DNA from: Alicyclobacillus sendaiensis NBRC 100866
GTDB lineage: Bacteria > Bacillota > Bacilli > Alicyclobacillales > Alicyclobacillaceae
NCBI RefSeq assembly: GCF_001552675.1
Contig: NZ_BCRQ01000002.1
Coordinates: forward strand, 30,889-94,888
Length of the DNA stretch: 64,000 nucleotides
Direction: 5' to 3'
The notes beneath the pieces are model-generated. The model did no database searches. It was given only the letters and a program-made list of their open reading frames with translations, and was not told the origin of the DNA. Position numbers and translations under genes: made by a program. Positions 52,598-60,993 of this stretch are shown here, one piece after another (position 1 is the first letter of the stretch; each line of letters starts with the position of its first letter).

Positions 52598-52697
52598 AGA
52601 GCAGGGCCAGGCGGGGCGGTCCGGCCGCCGGCTGCGATTCGCAACTTGACATAATATCGATTATCGGACGTAGAAGAGGGGTGCGGCACCGTGGCGC

Positions 52698-53588
52698 TCA
52701 CGCCGGCGCCACCGCCATGCTCGCAACGATGAGCAGCCCTCCGAGGATCTCCGGACCCGTCATGGGCTCGCCGAGCGTCCACCAGCCGATGGCGGCGGCG
52801 AAGACGGGTTCAAGCGCGAACGTGACCGCGGTTTGCGCGGACGACAGGCGCTCCTGAGCCCAATTCTGCGCCCAAAGCGCAAAGGCCGTGCCGAGAAGGC
52901 CGTTGACGAGGACGGCCGTACACGTGACAGGCGCCATCCACGCGCGCGCGTCGACGACGGACGCCCATTGTCCGGTGACAAGAGCAGCGGCCCACGCCAA
53001 CAGCGCCGTGACCCAGACTTCCACCGCGGCGACGGCGAACGCGTCGAGCCCCTTCGCCCACCGGTCCACGGCGGCTATCTGCAGCGCAATGCACCATGCG
53101 CACAAGATGGTCTCCGCGACGCCCTCCCATCTCCCGGCGAGTGGCGTGCCGACGCACATGCAAAGAAGTCCGGCTCCCGCCAGTGTCGCGCCCCACCACG
53201 TTCGGGCGTCAGGCCGTCGCTTGGTGAGCGCGCTCGTCAATACGGGCACAATCACGACGTTCAAGCCCGTGAGAAACCCGCTGAGCCCCGGCGTGATGGT
53301 GCGGAGTCCTTCGGTCTGCAAGAGAAAGCTCGCGCCAAGCGGGATACCGGCCGCCGCGCCGACGGCCCATGTGCGCGCATCCTTCCACGCGGAACTCCGA
53401 TATCGCGGCAAGAAAGCCAGCGCCAGGGTCGCGAGGGCCGCGGCGGCAAAGCGAAGGGAGAGAAAGGCGTACACCGGCAAGACCACAAGCGCTTCTTTGG
53501 TCAGCGTGAACGTGGCGCCCCAGACCAGCGTGACGAAGATGAGCAGTCCGCGGGCCGCCCAGACGCTCGCATCTTGAGAACGAGGCAT
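52698..53588 (-). CDS. EamA/DMT-family transporter
   Basis: 296-residue membrane protein with ten hydrophobic segments in two repeated halves, the drug/metabolite transporter arrangement. Typical marks are LIFVTLVWGATFTLTKEAL at the start, TPGLSGFLTGLNVVIVPVLT, and the C-terminal SSAQTAVTFALEPVFAAAIGW. Such proteins export metabolites or amino acids; the cargo is unknown. AGGAAGG and GGATGGAAGG precede the ATG. Runs convergent with the propeller gene (101 bp gap, no clear terminator). Confidence 0.88.
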   Translation of the reverse strand: MPRSQDASVWAARGLLIFVTLVWGATFTLTKEALVVLPVYAFLSLRFAAAALATLALAFLPRYRSSAWKDARTWAVGAAAGIPLGASFLLQTEGLRTITPGLSGFLTGLNVVIVPVLTSALTKRRPDARTWWGATLAGAGLLCMCVGTPLAGRWEGVAETILCAWCIALQIAAVDRWAKGLDAFAVAAVEVWVTALLAWAAALVTGQWASVVDARAWMAPVTCTAVLVNGLLGTAFALWAQNWAQERLSSAQTAVTFALEPVFAAAIGWWTLGEPMTGPEILGGLLIVASMAVAPA

Positions 53589-53701
53589 CCTTCCATCCTT
53601 CCTGCGCGGGCAAAGCGCTCGCGCGGCCCAGCAAAGGCCGACGAGAGCGAAGAGATCAGATCTCTTGTTTCTTCCCTGAAATTTCGAGAGACCTCGGTGG
53701 C

Positions 53702-54550
53702 CTACGCCTGCCGATGCCCTTCCCTATCTGGCTCCTTCACCACGAGCTCGAGAATGCGCTGCGCCGTTTCTTCGATGGCTCGGTCCGTGACGTCGATCAG
53801 GGGACAGCCGAGATCGCGCACAATCGATTCGGCGTACAGGAGCTCCTCCTCAATGCGCTTCCGGTCCGCGTATTGCGCGAGGACGGGCAGGCCCATGTGC
53901 TTGAGGCGCTGACTGCGGATGCGCATCATCTGGTCGACGCCCATGGTGAGGCCCACAATGCGCGATCGCGGCACCTGGTACAACTCCGCGGGAGGCTTGA
54001 CTTCGGGCACGAGCGGCAGGTTGGCCACGCGCAGGCCCTTGTGAGCGAGGAAGATGCTCACCGGCGTCTTGGACGTCCTAGACACGCCGATGAGGACGAC
54101 GTCAGCCTGCAAGAGCGCCCGAGGGTCCCGGCCGTCGTCCGCCTTGACCGCGAACTCGATGGCGTCTACACGCCGGAAGTAATCCTCGTTCAAGACGTGA
54201 AGAAGCCCGGGCTTCTGCTTGGGGTGGTCGTGAAACGTGTCGATGAAGGCCTGCATCATCGGGCCCATGATGTCGACGACGCGCACGCCGAGCCGGATGC
54301 TCTCCAATTTCATCATCTCTCGCAACTCGGGCTGCACCAGGGTGTACGCGATGAAGCCGCCGGTCTGCTTCGCCGCTTCCACGACTTCGCGGATCTCGTC
54401 CTCCGTGCGCACCTGCGCGTAGCGGACGATCTGGACACGCCGCATATCGAACTGATGGATCACGGCGTGAACCACGGCCTCGGCAGTGTCTCCCAGCGAA
54501 TCCGAACAGATGTAGATGGTGCGCGTGTCCTGCACGTTCGATTCGGTCAT
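53702..54550 (-). CDS. Pyruvate, phosphate dikinase regulatory protein (PSRP)
   Basis: 282 residues of the kinase/pyrophosphorylase family (DUF299; YqfL/PSRP). Seen: IYICSDSLGDTAE at the start, the P-loop-like GVSRTSKTP, and TMGVDQMMRIRSQR. PSRP uses ADP to phosphorylate, and Pi to dephosphorylate, the Thr next to the catalytic His of PPDK, which lies three genes on (Thr463 of PpdK). Start ATG 54550 overlaps the stop of the ccpN-like gene (ATGA); a farther ATG at 54568 is in frame. In B. subtilis yqfL is also next to ccpN. Confidence 0.93.
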   Translation of the reverse strand: MTESNVQDTRTIYICSDSLGDTAEAVVHAVIHQFDMRRVQIVRYAQVRTEDEIREVVEAAKQTGGFIAYTLVQPELREMMKLESIRLGVRVVDIMGPMMQAFIDTFHDHPKQKPGLLHVLNEDYFRRVDAIEFAVKADDGRDPRALLQADVVLIGVSRTSKTPVSIFLAHKGLRVANLPLVPEVKPPAELYQVPRSRIVGLTMGVDQMMRIRSQRLKHMGLPVLAQYADRKRIEEELLYAESIVRDLGCPLIDVTDRAIEETAQRILELVVKEPDREGHRQA

Positions 54551-55197
54551 CGCCAGTTGGTCCCCCATTCTGCCACCAGGCGTGCCAGCGTCGTCTTGGT
54601 GATCCGTCCGACCACAATCGGCGGCTTGCCATCCTCGCTCGACGACTGGACAACGGGCAGGCTGTCGACTTTGTACTCGATCATCCGCTTCGCCGCCTCA
54701 ATGACCAGGTCGTCCGGCGTCACCGTCTCGATGTGCGGATACCGGGTCATGATCATGCCCACGGGAAGCGAAGTTGCGCTGGCATTTCCAAGGGTAAATT
54801 TGAGAAAATCCTTTCGCGAGACCACGCCCTGCAGCCGCCCCTCTTCGTCCGCGACGATGAGCCCCCCCACGTCCTCCAGAAACATCGTGATGACGGCGTC
54901 GTGGACCGTCGTCGTCTCGCGGACGATCACCGGGATGGATTGCACCTCACCCACGCGCAGATCTCGCCACGGGGCGGGTGCGACCGGCTCCGCCCGCTCC
55001 GCGAGAAAATACCCCACCCGCGGTTTGGCGTGAAGATGCCCCAGCATGACGAGCAGAGACAGATCCGCGCGAATCGTGGGCCGGCTGACGCCGAGCATTT
55101 CCGCGATCTGATCGCCAGTTATGGGCTCGTGTGCCTGCACCAGGCGTAAGATTTCCTTCTGACGAGGTGTGAGTTCGATGGGCCTCTCCCCCAGCAA
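54547..55197 (-). CDS. ccpN: CcpN-like HTH plus tandem CBS-domain regulator
   Basis: About 216 residues: a helix-turn-helix (ELTPRQKEILRLVQAHEPITGDQIAEMLGVSRPTIRADLSLL) and two CBS domains (about 85-205). Bacillus CcpN represses gluconeogenic genes (gapB, pckA) in response to nucleotides, and its operon partner is yqfL, as here. The start is uncertain: TTG 55197 gives the length of homologues; in-frame ATGs up to 55275 lie within a TACAAT promoter-like sequence. A strong GGGGGAGAGG lies downstream of that TTG, next to an ATC codon. Confidence 0.85.
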   Translation of the reverse strand: MLGERPIELTPRQKEILRLVQAHEPITGDQIAEMLGVSRPTIRADLSLLVMLGHLHAKPRVGYFLAERAEPVAPAPWRDLRVGEVQSIPVIVRETTTVHDAVITMFLEDVGGLIVADEEGRLQGVVSRKDFLKFTLGNASATSLPVGMIMTRYPHIETVTPDDLVIEAAKRMIEYKVDSLPVVQSSSEDGKPPIVVGRITKTTLARLVAEWGTNWR

Positions 55198-55202
55198 GAG
55201 GC

Positions 55203-55230
55203 GGCCAGGCGGGTGTTCGACCGCCTGGCC
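55203..55230 (-). repeat. Perfect 10-bp hairpin in ccpN leader
   Basis: GGCCAGGCGG and CCGCCTGGCC flank an 8-nt loop, directly before the likely TTG start. A TACAAT on the minus strand (55260-55255) may be the -10 that makes this a transcript leader. No T-run, so not a terminator. Confidence 0.6.
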
Positions 55231-55315
55231 GCGAATCGGATCGCGTGCGTCTCTATTGTACATCAACATCCGCATCTCATCTTGTCTCCATTTGTCCCCC
55301 TGGGTGGCTGCGTCA

Positions 55316-58003
55316 TCAACCCGTCAAGCGTTTGCGCACGGCCGCCTGCGCTGCGGCAATTCGCGCGACCGGAATGCGGAACGGAGAGCAACTGACGTAG
55401 TCGAGCCCGATGTCCTCGCAGAACGCGATTGAAGCCGGATCGCCCCCGTGTTCGCCGCACACGCCGGCCTTCAAATCAGGACGGCGCTTGCGCCCCGCCT
55501 CGACCGCCCATTGAATCAGCTTGCCGACGCCCTCCGTATCCAGCGTCTCGAACGGATTGTACGGCAAGATCTCTCGATCCAGGTATACGCTGAGGAATTT
55601 CCCCTCGGCGTCGTCTCGGCTGAAGGCAAACGTCATCTGCGTCAGGTCGTTCGTGCCGAAGGAGAAGAACTGCGCATCCTCCGCAATTTGGTCCGCCGTG
55701 AGCGCGGCGCGCGGCACCTCGATCATCGTCCCAATGCGGTATTCGATCTCGACGCCCTCGCGCTCCATCGTCCGCTTGGCGATCTCCTCCATGCGCTCGC
55801 GTAAGACGCGAAGTTCCTTCGGCGAGCCGATGAGCGGTAACATCACTTCCAGCCCGACAGAGATGCCCCGGCGCTTCGCCTGCGCCGCCGCCGTGATAAT
55901 GGCCTCCATCTGCATGTCGTAGATCTCGGGGTACACGATGCCCAACCGAGAACCGCGGAGCCCCATCATCGGATTGGCCTCGCGCAGATACCGAGCTTGC
56001 CGGAGCAACTGTTCCGTCTCGGCGATCTCGTCCTCGGGCGCGCCCTGTGCTCGGAGCGCCTGGAGCCTCTCGGCCAACTCTTCCTCGCGAGGCAAAAACT
56101 CGTGCAGCGGAGGATCCAGCAGGCGTATGGTCACCGGGAGACCGTCCATCGCTTCGAAGATCGCCGTGAAATCCGAGACCTGAAGCGGCAGCAGCTTGGA
56201 CAGGGCCGCCTGCCGCTCGGCCGACGTCGTCGCCAAAATCATGCGCTGGACGAGCGGCACGCGATCCGGCGACAGGAACATGTGCTCCGTGCGGCACAGG
56301 CCGATGCCTTCAGCGCCGAACTCTCTCGCGCGTCGCGCGTCCTCTGGCGTGTCCGCGTTGGCCCGGACCCTGAGGCGCCGCACCTCGTCCGCGATGGACA
56401 AGAGCTCTTTCAGCTCGTCCGCCATTTTCGCTTCTTCCATCTGCGCCTCTCCGACGTACACCGTCCCGGTTCCGCCGTCGACCGAGATGACGTCCCCTTC
56501 CTTCAGCACCATGCCGTTGGATTCCACCTGACGCGCCTCGAAGTCGATGTGCACCCCGTCACAGCCGCAGACCGCCGGCTTGCCAATCCCGCGCGCCACA
56601 ACCGCGGCGTGGCTCGTCATGCCCCCGTGGGTCGTCACAACGCCTTCCGCCGCCAGCACGCCGTGGATGTCCTCGGGGGTCGTCTCAGGCCGCACGAGGA
56701 CGACCTTTTCGCCGCGCTGCGCCCACTCGACCGCCGTGTCTGCATCCAGCACAATGCGCCCCACGCTCGCGCCTGGCGATGCCGGAAGCCCTTTCGCGAA
56801 CACCGGCAGCGCATCCGTTCCCTGCAGCCTGCGGTGCAAAAGCTGGCGCAGATGCTGAGCATCCACCCTGAGGAGCGCCTCTTCAGGCTGAATCAGGCCC
56901 TCGTGCAGCATGTCGATGGCGATGCGGACGGCGGCCTGCGCCGTGCGCTTCCCGCTTCGCGTCTGAAGCACGAACAACTTGCCCCGCTCCACGGTGAATT
57001 CGACGTCCTGCATGTCCCGGAAGCGCGTCTCCAGTTGCTTCGCGAGCGCCACGAGCGACTCGTACACGTGTGGCATGGTGTAGGCGAGATCGGCGATAGG
57101 TTGGGGCGTGCGAATGCCCGCGACGACATCCTCGCCCTGGGCATTCGACAAGAACTCGCCGAACAACACGGGTTCGCCCGTCGACGGATGGCGCGTAAAA
57201 ATGACGCCGGTGCCGCTGTCGTCGCCCATATTGCCAAACACCATGGCCTGCACATTCACCGCTGTGCCGAGCGTCTCCGGAATGCCGTGGGCCTTCCGAT
57301 ACACAATTGCGCGCGGGCTGTTCCAGGAGCGGAACACGGCCTCGATGGCGAGTTCCAATTGCACATTCACATCCTGCGGGAACGGCTGTCCGACGTGCTC
57401 TGCAAAGAGCTTCAGATACGTCGCGACAAGGTCTTTCCACGCGTCGGGCGGCAAGTCGCGGTCTCGCTCCACGCCGTGCTTCGCCTTCGCCGCCCTGAGC
57501 GCGTGCTCAAAGGGCTCCAGCGACACGTTGAACACGACGTTCGCAAACATCTGAATCAGGCGGCGATAGGAGTCGTAGGCAAACGCGGGATCCTGCGACT
57601 GGTTCGCCAACGCTCGAACCGTCAGGTCATTGAGACCGAGGTTCAAAATGGTATCCATCATGCCCGGCATCGATACGGGCGCGCCCGACCGCACGGAGAC
57701 CAAAAGCGGCTGAAACGCGTCACCGAACCGCTTTCCGGCCGTGCGCTCGAGCCGCAGGATGGCGAGCGCCACCTCGTCCATCAGCCCTTCGGGGAACTTG
57801 CCACCTCGCGCCCAGTATTCGTTGCAAGCCTCTGTGGTGATGGTGAAACCGGGAGGTACGGGAAACCCCCACTGCACCATCTGCGCCAGGTTGGCGCCCT
57901 TTCCACCCAGAAGGTTGCGGTTTTTCGGATCCGCTTGATCGAAGGAGTAAACCCAACGGGTCGTGAGCGCCTGATCGCGCTGTACATCCTTCACCTGCGC
58001 CAT
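55316..58003 (-). CDS. ppdK: Pyruvate, phosphate dikinase
   Basis: 895 residues. N-terminal nucleotide-binding domain (GGKGANLAQM at the start), central phosphohistidine domain with GGMTSHAAVVARGIGKPAVCG (His465 and the regulatory Thr463 two residues before), and the C-terminal PEP/pyruvate barrel (GLCRTEHMF, SFGTNDLTQM, GVCGEHGGDPASIAF). It interconverts pyruvate and PEP with ATP and phosphate, serving gluconeogenesis here. Start ATG 58003 follows AAGGGGG with 7-9 bp spacing; a longer frame to 58144 is not supported. Controlled at protein level by the neighbouring PSRP. Confidence 0.96.
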   Translation of the reverse strand: MAQVKDVQRDQALTTRWVYSFDQADPKNRNLLGGKGANLAQMVQWGFPVPPGFTITTEACNEYWARGGKFPEGLMDEVALAILRLERTAGKRFGDAFQPLLVSVRSGAPVSMPGMMDTILNLGLNDLTVRALANQSQDPAFAYDSYRRLIQMFANVVFNVSLEPFEHALRAAKAKHGVERDRDLPPDAWKDLVATYLKLFAEHVGQPFPQDVNVQLELAIEAVFRSWNSPRAIVYRKAHGIPETLGTAVNVQAMVFGNMGDDSGTGVIFTRHPSTGEPVLFGEFLSNAQGEDVVAGIRTPQPIADLAYTMPHVYESLVALAKQLETRFRDMQDVEFTVERGKLFVLQTRSGKRTAQAAVRIAIDMLHEGLIQPEEALLRVDAQHLRQLLHRRLQGTDALPVFAKGLPASPGASVGRIVLDADTAVEWAQRGEKVVLVRPETTPEDIHGVLAAEGVVTTHGGMTSHAAVVARGIGKPAVCGCDGVHIDFEARQVESNGMVLKEGDVISVDGGTGTVYVGEAQMEEAKMADELKELLSIADEVRRLRVRANADTPEDARRAREFGAEGIGLCRTEHMFLSPDRVPLVQRMILATTSAERQAALSKLLPLQVSDFTAIFEAMDGLPVTIRLLDPPLHEFLPREEELAERLQALRAQGAPEDEIAETEQLLRQARYLREANPMMGLRGSRLGIVYPEIYDMQMEAIITAAAQAKRRGISVGLEVMLPLIGSPKELRVLRERMEEIAKRTMEREGVEIEYRIGTMIEVPRAALTADQIAEDAQFFSFGTNDLTQMTFAFSRDDAEGKFLSVYLDREILPYNPFETLDTEGVGKLIQWAVEAGRKRRPDLKAGVCGEHGGDPASIAFCEDIGLDYVSCSPFRIPVARIAAAQAAVRKRLTG

Positions 58004-58091
58004 CTTGCATCCCCCTTGTCGCGCCCTGCGTGTCGCCCGTCCGGCAAAGCGCTTGCATCTGCGTCGCCATACGCTTGCCGCGAGCTCAGCA

Positions 58092-58105
58092 TGTGATACA
58101 TCACA
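58092..58105. promoter_or_regulatory. TGTGAT-AC-ATCACA palindrome upstream of ppdK
   Basis: Perfect 6-bp arms around 2 bp, 89 bp upstream of the ppdK start and downstream of its likely promoter. Spacing is too short for a Crp-type site (TGTGA-N6-TCACA). A CcpN or other gluconeogenic regulator site is possible. Confidence 0.4.
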
Positions 58106-58126
58106 ATTCACGCTTCCTGTACTTCG

Positions 58127-58160
58127 TTCATACCATAGAACCAATTGTGACGCAACAATT
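58127..58160 (-). promoter_or_regulatory. Candidate ppdK promoter with overlapping dyad
   Basis: Minus strand -35 TTGCGT (58155-58150), 17 bp, -10 TATGAA (58132-58127). The dyad AATTGT-N6-ACAATT (58143-58160) overlaps the -35, suiting a repressor site. Confidence 0.4.
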
Positions 58161-58172
58161 TTCGTGAATGCA

Positions 58173-58202
58173 TTGACGAAAGCAGGATTGTGATGTCATA
58201 AT
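58173..58202 (+). promoter_or_regulatory. Candidate glpX promoter
   Basis: TTGACG (58173-58178), 18 bp, CATAAT (58197-58202). GATGTCATAAT around the -10 resembles the CcpN motif TRTGHYATAYW at 9 of 11 positions. The 58004-58310 gap holds only this and the ppdK control elements. Confidence 0.5.
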
Positions 58203-58310
58203 TCCGTTGAAGGTGAGTCTGCGCGCCCCAATCGACACAGGTCGCCGCGCGCGAACACCGCGCGATGAAAGGCCATCGCAGCCTACCGAGTTACGAAGGA
58301 GGGATCGCCG

Positions 58311-59276
58311 ATGGATCGAGAGCTTGCTCTCGAACTCGTTCGCGTCACGGAAGCCGCCGCGCTCGCTGCGAGCAGGTGGGTCGGCCGAGGTGATGCGGAC
58401 GGCGCGGACGGCGCTGCCACGGAAGCGATGCGCAACATGTTCCGCACCGTGAACATCCGCGGCGTGGTGGTCATTGGCGAAGGCGAGATGGACGAAGCGC
58501 CCATGCTCGCGCAGGGAGAAGAGGTCGGGACAGGACGCGGGCCGCGCGTGGACGTGGCTGTGGATCCCATCGAAGGCACGTCCATGGTCGCCAAGATGCT
58601 TCCGAACGCCCTTTCGGTCGCGGCCATCGCCCCACGAGGACATTTGTTGAAGGCCCCGGACATGTACATGGAGAAGCTCGCGTGCGGCCCTCGGCTGCGC
58701 GGCATCCTGTCCCTCGACGATCCGCTGGAGACCACCCTGCGGAAGGCCGCCGAAGCGCTCGGCAAACCTCTGTCGGAGTTGTCCGTGGCCATGCTCGAGC
58801 GCGATCGCCACAAAGCGCATCTCGAGGTGGCCCGGCGCTTGGGTGTGCGGATTAAACTGCTGAACGCGGGCGACGTGCTGGGCGCCATCGCCACGGCCCT
58901 GCCTCGCGGCGGCACCGATCTGTACATCGGCTCGGGTGGCGCGCCGGAAGGCGTCCTCGCGGCGGTCGCCCTTCGCTGCCTGGGCGGCGACTTCCAGGGC
59001 CGATTGATGCCGCAGACTCCCGAGCAGCGCGAGCGCTGCCAGCAACTCGGCCTCGACGTCGCCAAGACCCTGACGCTCGCCGATCTCGCCGGGGATGACG
59101 ACGCCATCTTCGCGGCGACAGGCATCACTGACGGGGATTGGCTCGAGGGCGTGCGTCGCGAAGGCGACTACCTGCACACGCACTCGGTCGTGATGCGGGT
59201 GCGCACGGGCACGGTCCGCCACGTCAATGCCACGCATTATCGGCCGCTCGAGCTGCGGCTCGCGCAGACGGTGTGA
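58311..59276 (+). CDS. glpX: Fructose-1,6-bisphosphatase, class II
   Basis: 321-residue GlpX-type phosphatase of gluconeogenesis. Metal-binding motifs: IGEGEMDEAPML (about residues 58-69), DVAVDPIEGT (about 83-92) and the late GGAPEGVLAAVALRCLGGDFQGRL block. It removes the 1-phosphate of fructose-1,6-bisphosphate. AAGGAGGG precedes the ATG by 8 bp. It is divergent from ppdK and near ccpN and PSRP, forming a gluconeogenic block; SBPase-like activity of some relatives cannot be excluded. Confidence 0.95.
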   Translation: MDRELALELVRVTEAAALAASRWVGRGDADGADGAATEAMRNMFRTVNIRGVVVIGEGEMDEAPMLAQGEEVGTGRGPRVDVAVDPIEGTSMVAKMLPNALSVAAIAPRGHLLKAPDMYMEKLACGPRLRGILSLDDPLETTLRKAAEALGKPLSELSVAMLERDRHKAHLEVARRLGVRIKLLNAGDVLGAIATALPRGGTDLYIGSGGAPEGVLAAVALRCLGGDFQGRLMPQTPEQRERCQQLGLDVAKTLTLADLAGDDDAIFAATGITDGDWLEGVRREGDYLHTHSVVMRVRTGTVRHVNATHYRPLELRLAQTV

Positions 59277-59330
59277 CCTGTCCGAGGTCCGTGTTGATGC
59301 TTCATCCTCTCCACACGTTCCCAACTTGAA

Positions 59331-59359
59331 AGGCCGCCACACGGCGGCCTATTTTCTTT
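59331..59359 (+). terminator. Intrinsic terminator after glpX
   Basis: AGGCCGCC (59331-59338), ACAC loop, GGCGGCCT (59343-59350), then ATTTTCTTT. Confidence 0.85.
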
Positions 59360-59424
59360 GCTTGAATCCATGAGAGAGCATCGTGGGAGGCCGCCGAGAG
59401 CCTCCCTCCGAGCGCGTGCGCGCT

Positions 59425-60291
59425 TCAAATCCCATGGGCGCGCGCGAGCATTTGGAGCCATTGGCGAACGTCCTTGGGCGGGTCGTTCAACGAGGCGCGA
59501 ACCGCCGCGGCGTGCTGCAAGCGGCGATATCCCCCTTCCGCGACGAGCGGCGCCATGCCGAGCGAGCGCAGCGTGTCGACGACCTCGCCGAGCTCGTGCG
59601 CCCGCCGCTCGGCGTGCGCGAGATTCCGCTCGACAAGGTACCAGGCCAAGTCGCGCAGGTGGTGTTCGGGGAACGAGGCGTCGAGCGAATCGAGGACGCG
59701 ATCGGCCACCCCAAGGCTCTCGGCCGCAGCCAGCGCCTCCAAGAACAGCGCCTCCAGGCCCTTCAGCACCGCCGAGCGGCACATCTTGAGCAAGGCTGCG
59801 CCTCCCACCTCGCCATCCAACACCTCGATGCGGCAGCCGTATGGCGCGAGCGCTTCTTGCAACGCGCGCGCGCCGTCCCCGTCGACGACCAGCGGCACGC
59901 GGTGCCCGTGCGGTTTGACGGCGGACATCACGGCGACGGCCGCGTAGCGAGCAGCCGGTTGCGCGGACTTGATGACGTCTCCGACCTCGCGCTTCACCGC
60001 CGGTGAACACGAGTTGAAGTCCGCATAGAGGGCGCCCGGCCGCAGGTGGGAAGCGGCCGCCTTGGCGACATCCACCGCCACGCCCGCCGTCACGAGGGAG
60101 CACACGATGTCGGACTGACGCACGAGTTCGTCGAGCGATGTGGCCCATTCGACGCCCGCATCGCGCGCTTTCGCCTTCATCGCATCGCCTTGCACCGCGT
60201 CATAGGCGGCCATCGAGCTCCATCCCGCCTGCTTGAGCCCTCGCGCGATGGCGCTCGCGGCTTCGCCGAAACCGATCAAACCAAGCCTCAT
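59425..60291 (-). CDS. NAD(P)-dependent dehydrogenase with DUF1932 domain
   Basis: 288 residues: an N-terminal Rossmann domain (LGLIGFGEAASAIARGL, GxGxxA type) as in 6-phosphogluconate and 3-hydroxyisobutyrate dehydrogenases, and a C-terminal helical DUF1932 domain (about 190-270, PEHHLRDLAWYLVERNLAHAERRAHEL). It probably reduces or oxidises a keto- or hydroxy-acid of the neighbouring aromatic pathway, for example a LigC-like step or a side product; the substrate is inferred. Start ATG 60291 is set by an AGGGTGAG ribosome binding site. Last gene of the cluster operon. Confidence 0.75.
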   Translation of the reverse strand: MRLGLIGFGEAASAIARGLKQAGWSSMAAYDAVQGDAMKAKARDAGVEWATSLDELVRQSDIVCSLVTAGVAVDVAKAAASHLRPGALYADFNSCSPAVKREVGDVIKSAQPAARYAAVAVMSAVKPHGHRVPLVVDGDGARALQEALAPYGCRIEVLDGEVGGAALLKMCRSAVLKGLEALFLEALAAAESLGVADRVLDSLDASFPEHHLRDLAWYLVERNLAHAERRAHELGEVVDTLRSLGMAPLVAEGGYRRLQHAAAVRASLNDPPKDVRQWLQMLARAHGI

Positions 60292-60318
60292 GGCGCTTCT
60301 CACCCTATTTCTCCGGGA

Positions 60319-60993
60319 TCAAATCCAGGTCACACCGAGATCGCTCAACTTCTCGCGGAGGCCGTAGATGTCAAGCCCGAGCTCGCCGGCGGCGAGGCGA
60401 GCCCGCGTAGCCTCCTCCCTTTCCACGCGCGCGTCGGCGCGGCTTGCCACCTCGGCCGCGCGCTCCCTCGGCACACAGACGACGCCGTCCGCGTCGGCGA
60501 CGATGACGTCCCCGGGGCGAACCGCGACGCCGGCACACACCACGGGCACGTTGACGCAGCCCGGCGTGGCCTTGACCGTGCCCTGGGCCGAGACCGCCCG
60601 AGACCAGACGGGAAAGCGCATGTTTTCGAGCTCCGCGACGTCCCGCACGCCAGCTTCGATGACGAGCCCCGCCACGCCGCGCGCTTTGAGCGAAGTGGCG
60701 AGGAGCTCACCGAACATGCCATCGGTCGAAGGCGAGGTGGTGGTGACCACCAGCACATCGCCGGGCTGGCAGACCTCGACGCTGGCGTGGATCATCAGGT
60801 TGTCTCCCGGGTGGCAGAGAACGGTCACCGCCGTGCCGAACGCTTTCGCGCCGCGGTAGATGGGCCGCATGTACGGCAGCATGAGCCCCTCCCGCCCCAT
60901 GGCTTCGTGCAGCGTGGCCACGGCGTGGCGCCCAAGGTGTTCAACAAGCGAGCGATCCGGCCGCTCCACGTGCGTGACAATGACCGGCTTCAC
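60319..60993 (-). CDS. 4-carboxy-4-hydroxy-2-oxoadipate aldolase-like protein (LigK/GalC, RraA fold)
   Basis: 224 residues of the RraA/HMG-aldolase family. Seen: VTVLCHPGDNLMIHASVEVCQPGDVLVV, the catalytic Arg/Asp region GLVIEAGVRDVAEL, and VNVPVVCAGVAVRPGDVIVADADGVVCVP. LigK/GalC enzymes split 4-carboxy-4-hydroxy-2-oxoadipate into pyruvate and oxaloacetate, the last step of protocatechuate 4,5-cleavage and gallate breakdown. RraA (an RNase E regulator) has the same fold but lacks the longer N- and C-terminal parts seen here. GTG 60993 overlaps the upstream stop and follows GGAGGTGA. Confidence 0.85.
   Translation of the reverse strand: MKPVIVTHVERPDRSLVEHLGRHAVATLHEAMGREGLMLPYMRPIYRGAKAFGTAVTVLCHPGDNLMIHASVEVCQPGDVLVVTTTSPSTDGMFGELLATSLKARGVAGLVIEAGVRDVAELENMRFPVWSRAVSAQGTVKATPGCVNVPVVCAGVAVRPGDVIVADADGVVCVPRERAAEVASRADARVEREEATRARLAAGELGLDIYGLREKLSDLGVTWI

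Noticed and set aside
52691..52712. GTGGCGC/GCGCCAC hairpin as terminator for the EamA gene
   Set aside because: No T-run follows on either strand and part lies in the coding sequence.
58092..58105. Crp-type site (TGTGA...TCACA)
   Set aside because: The arms are separated by 4 instead of 6 bp, and Firmicutes do not use Crp this way; kept only as an unassigned palindrome.
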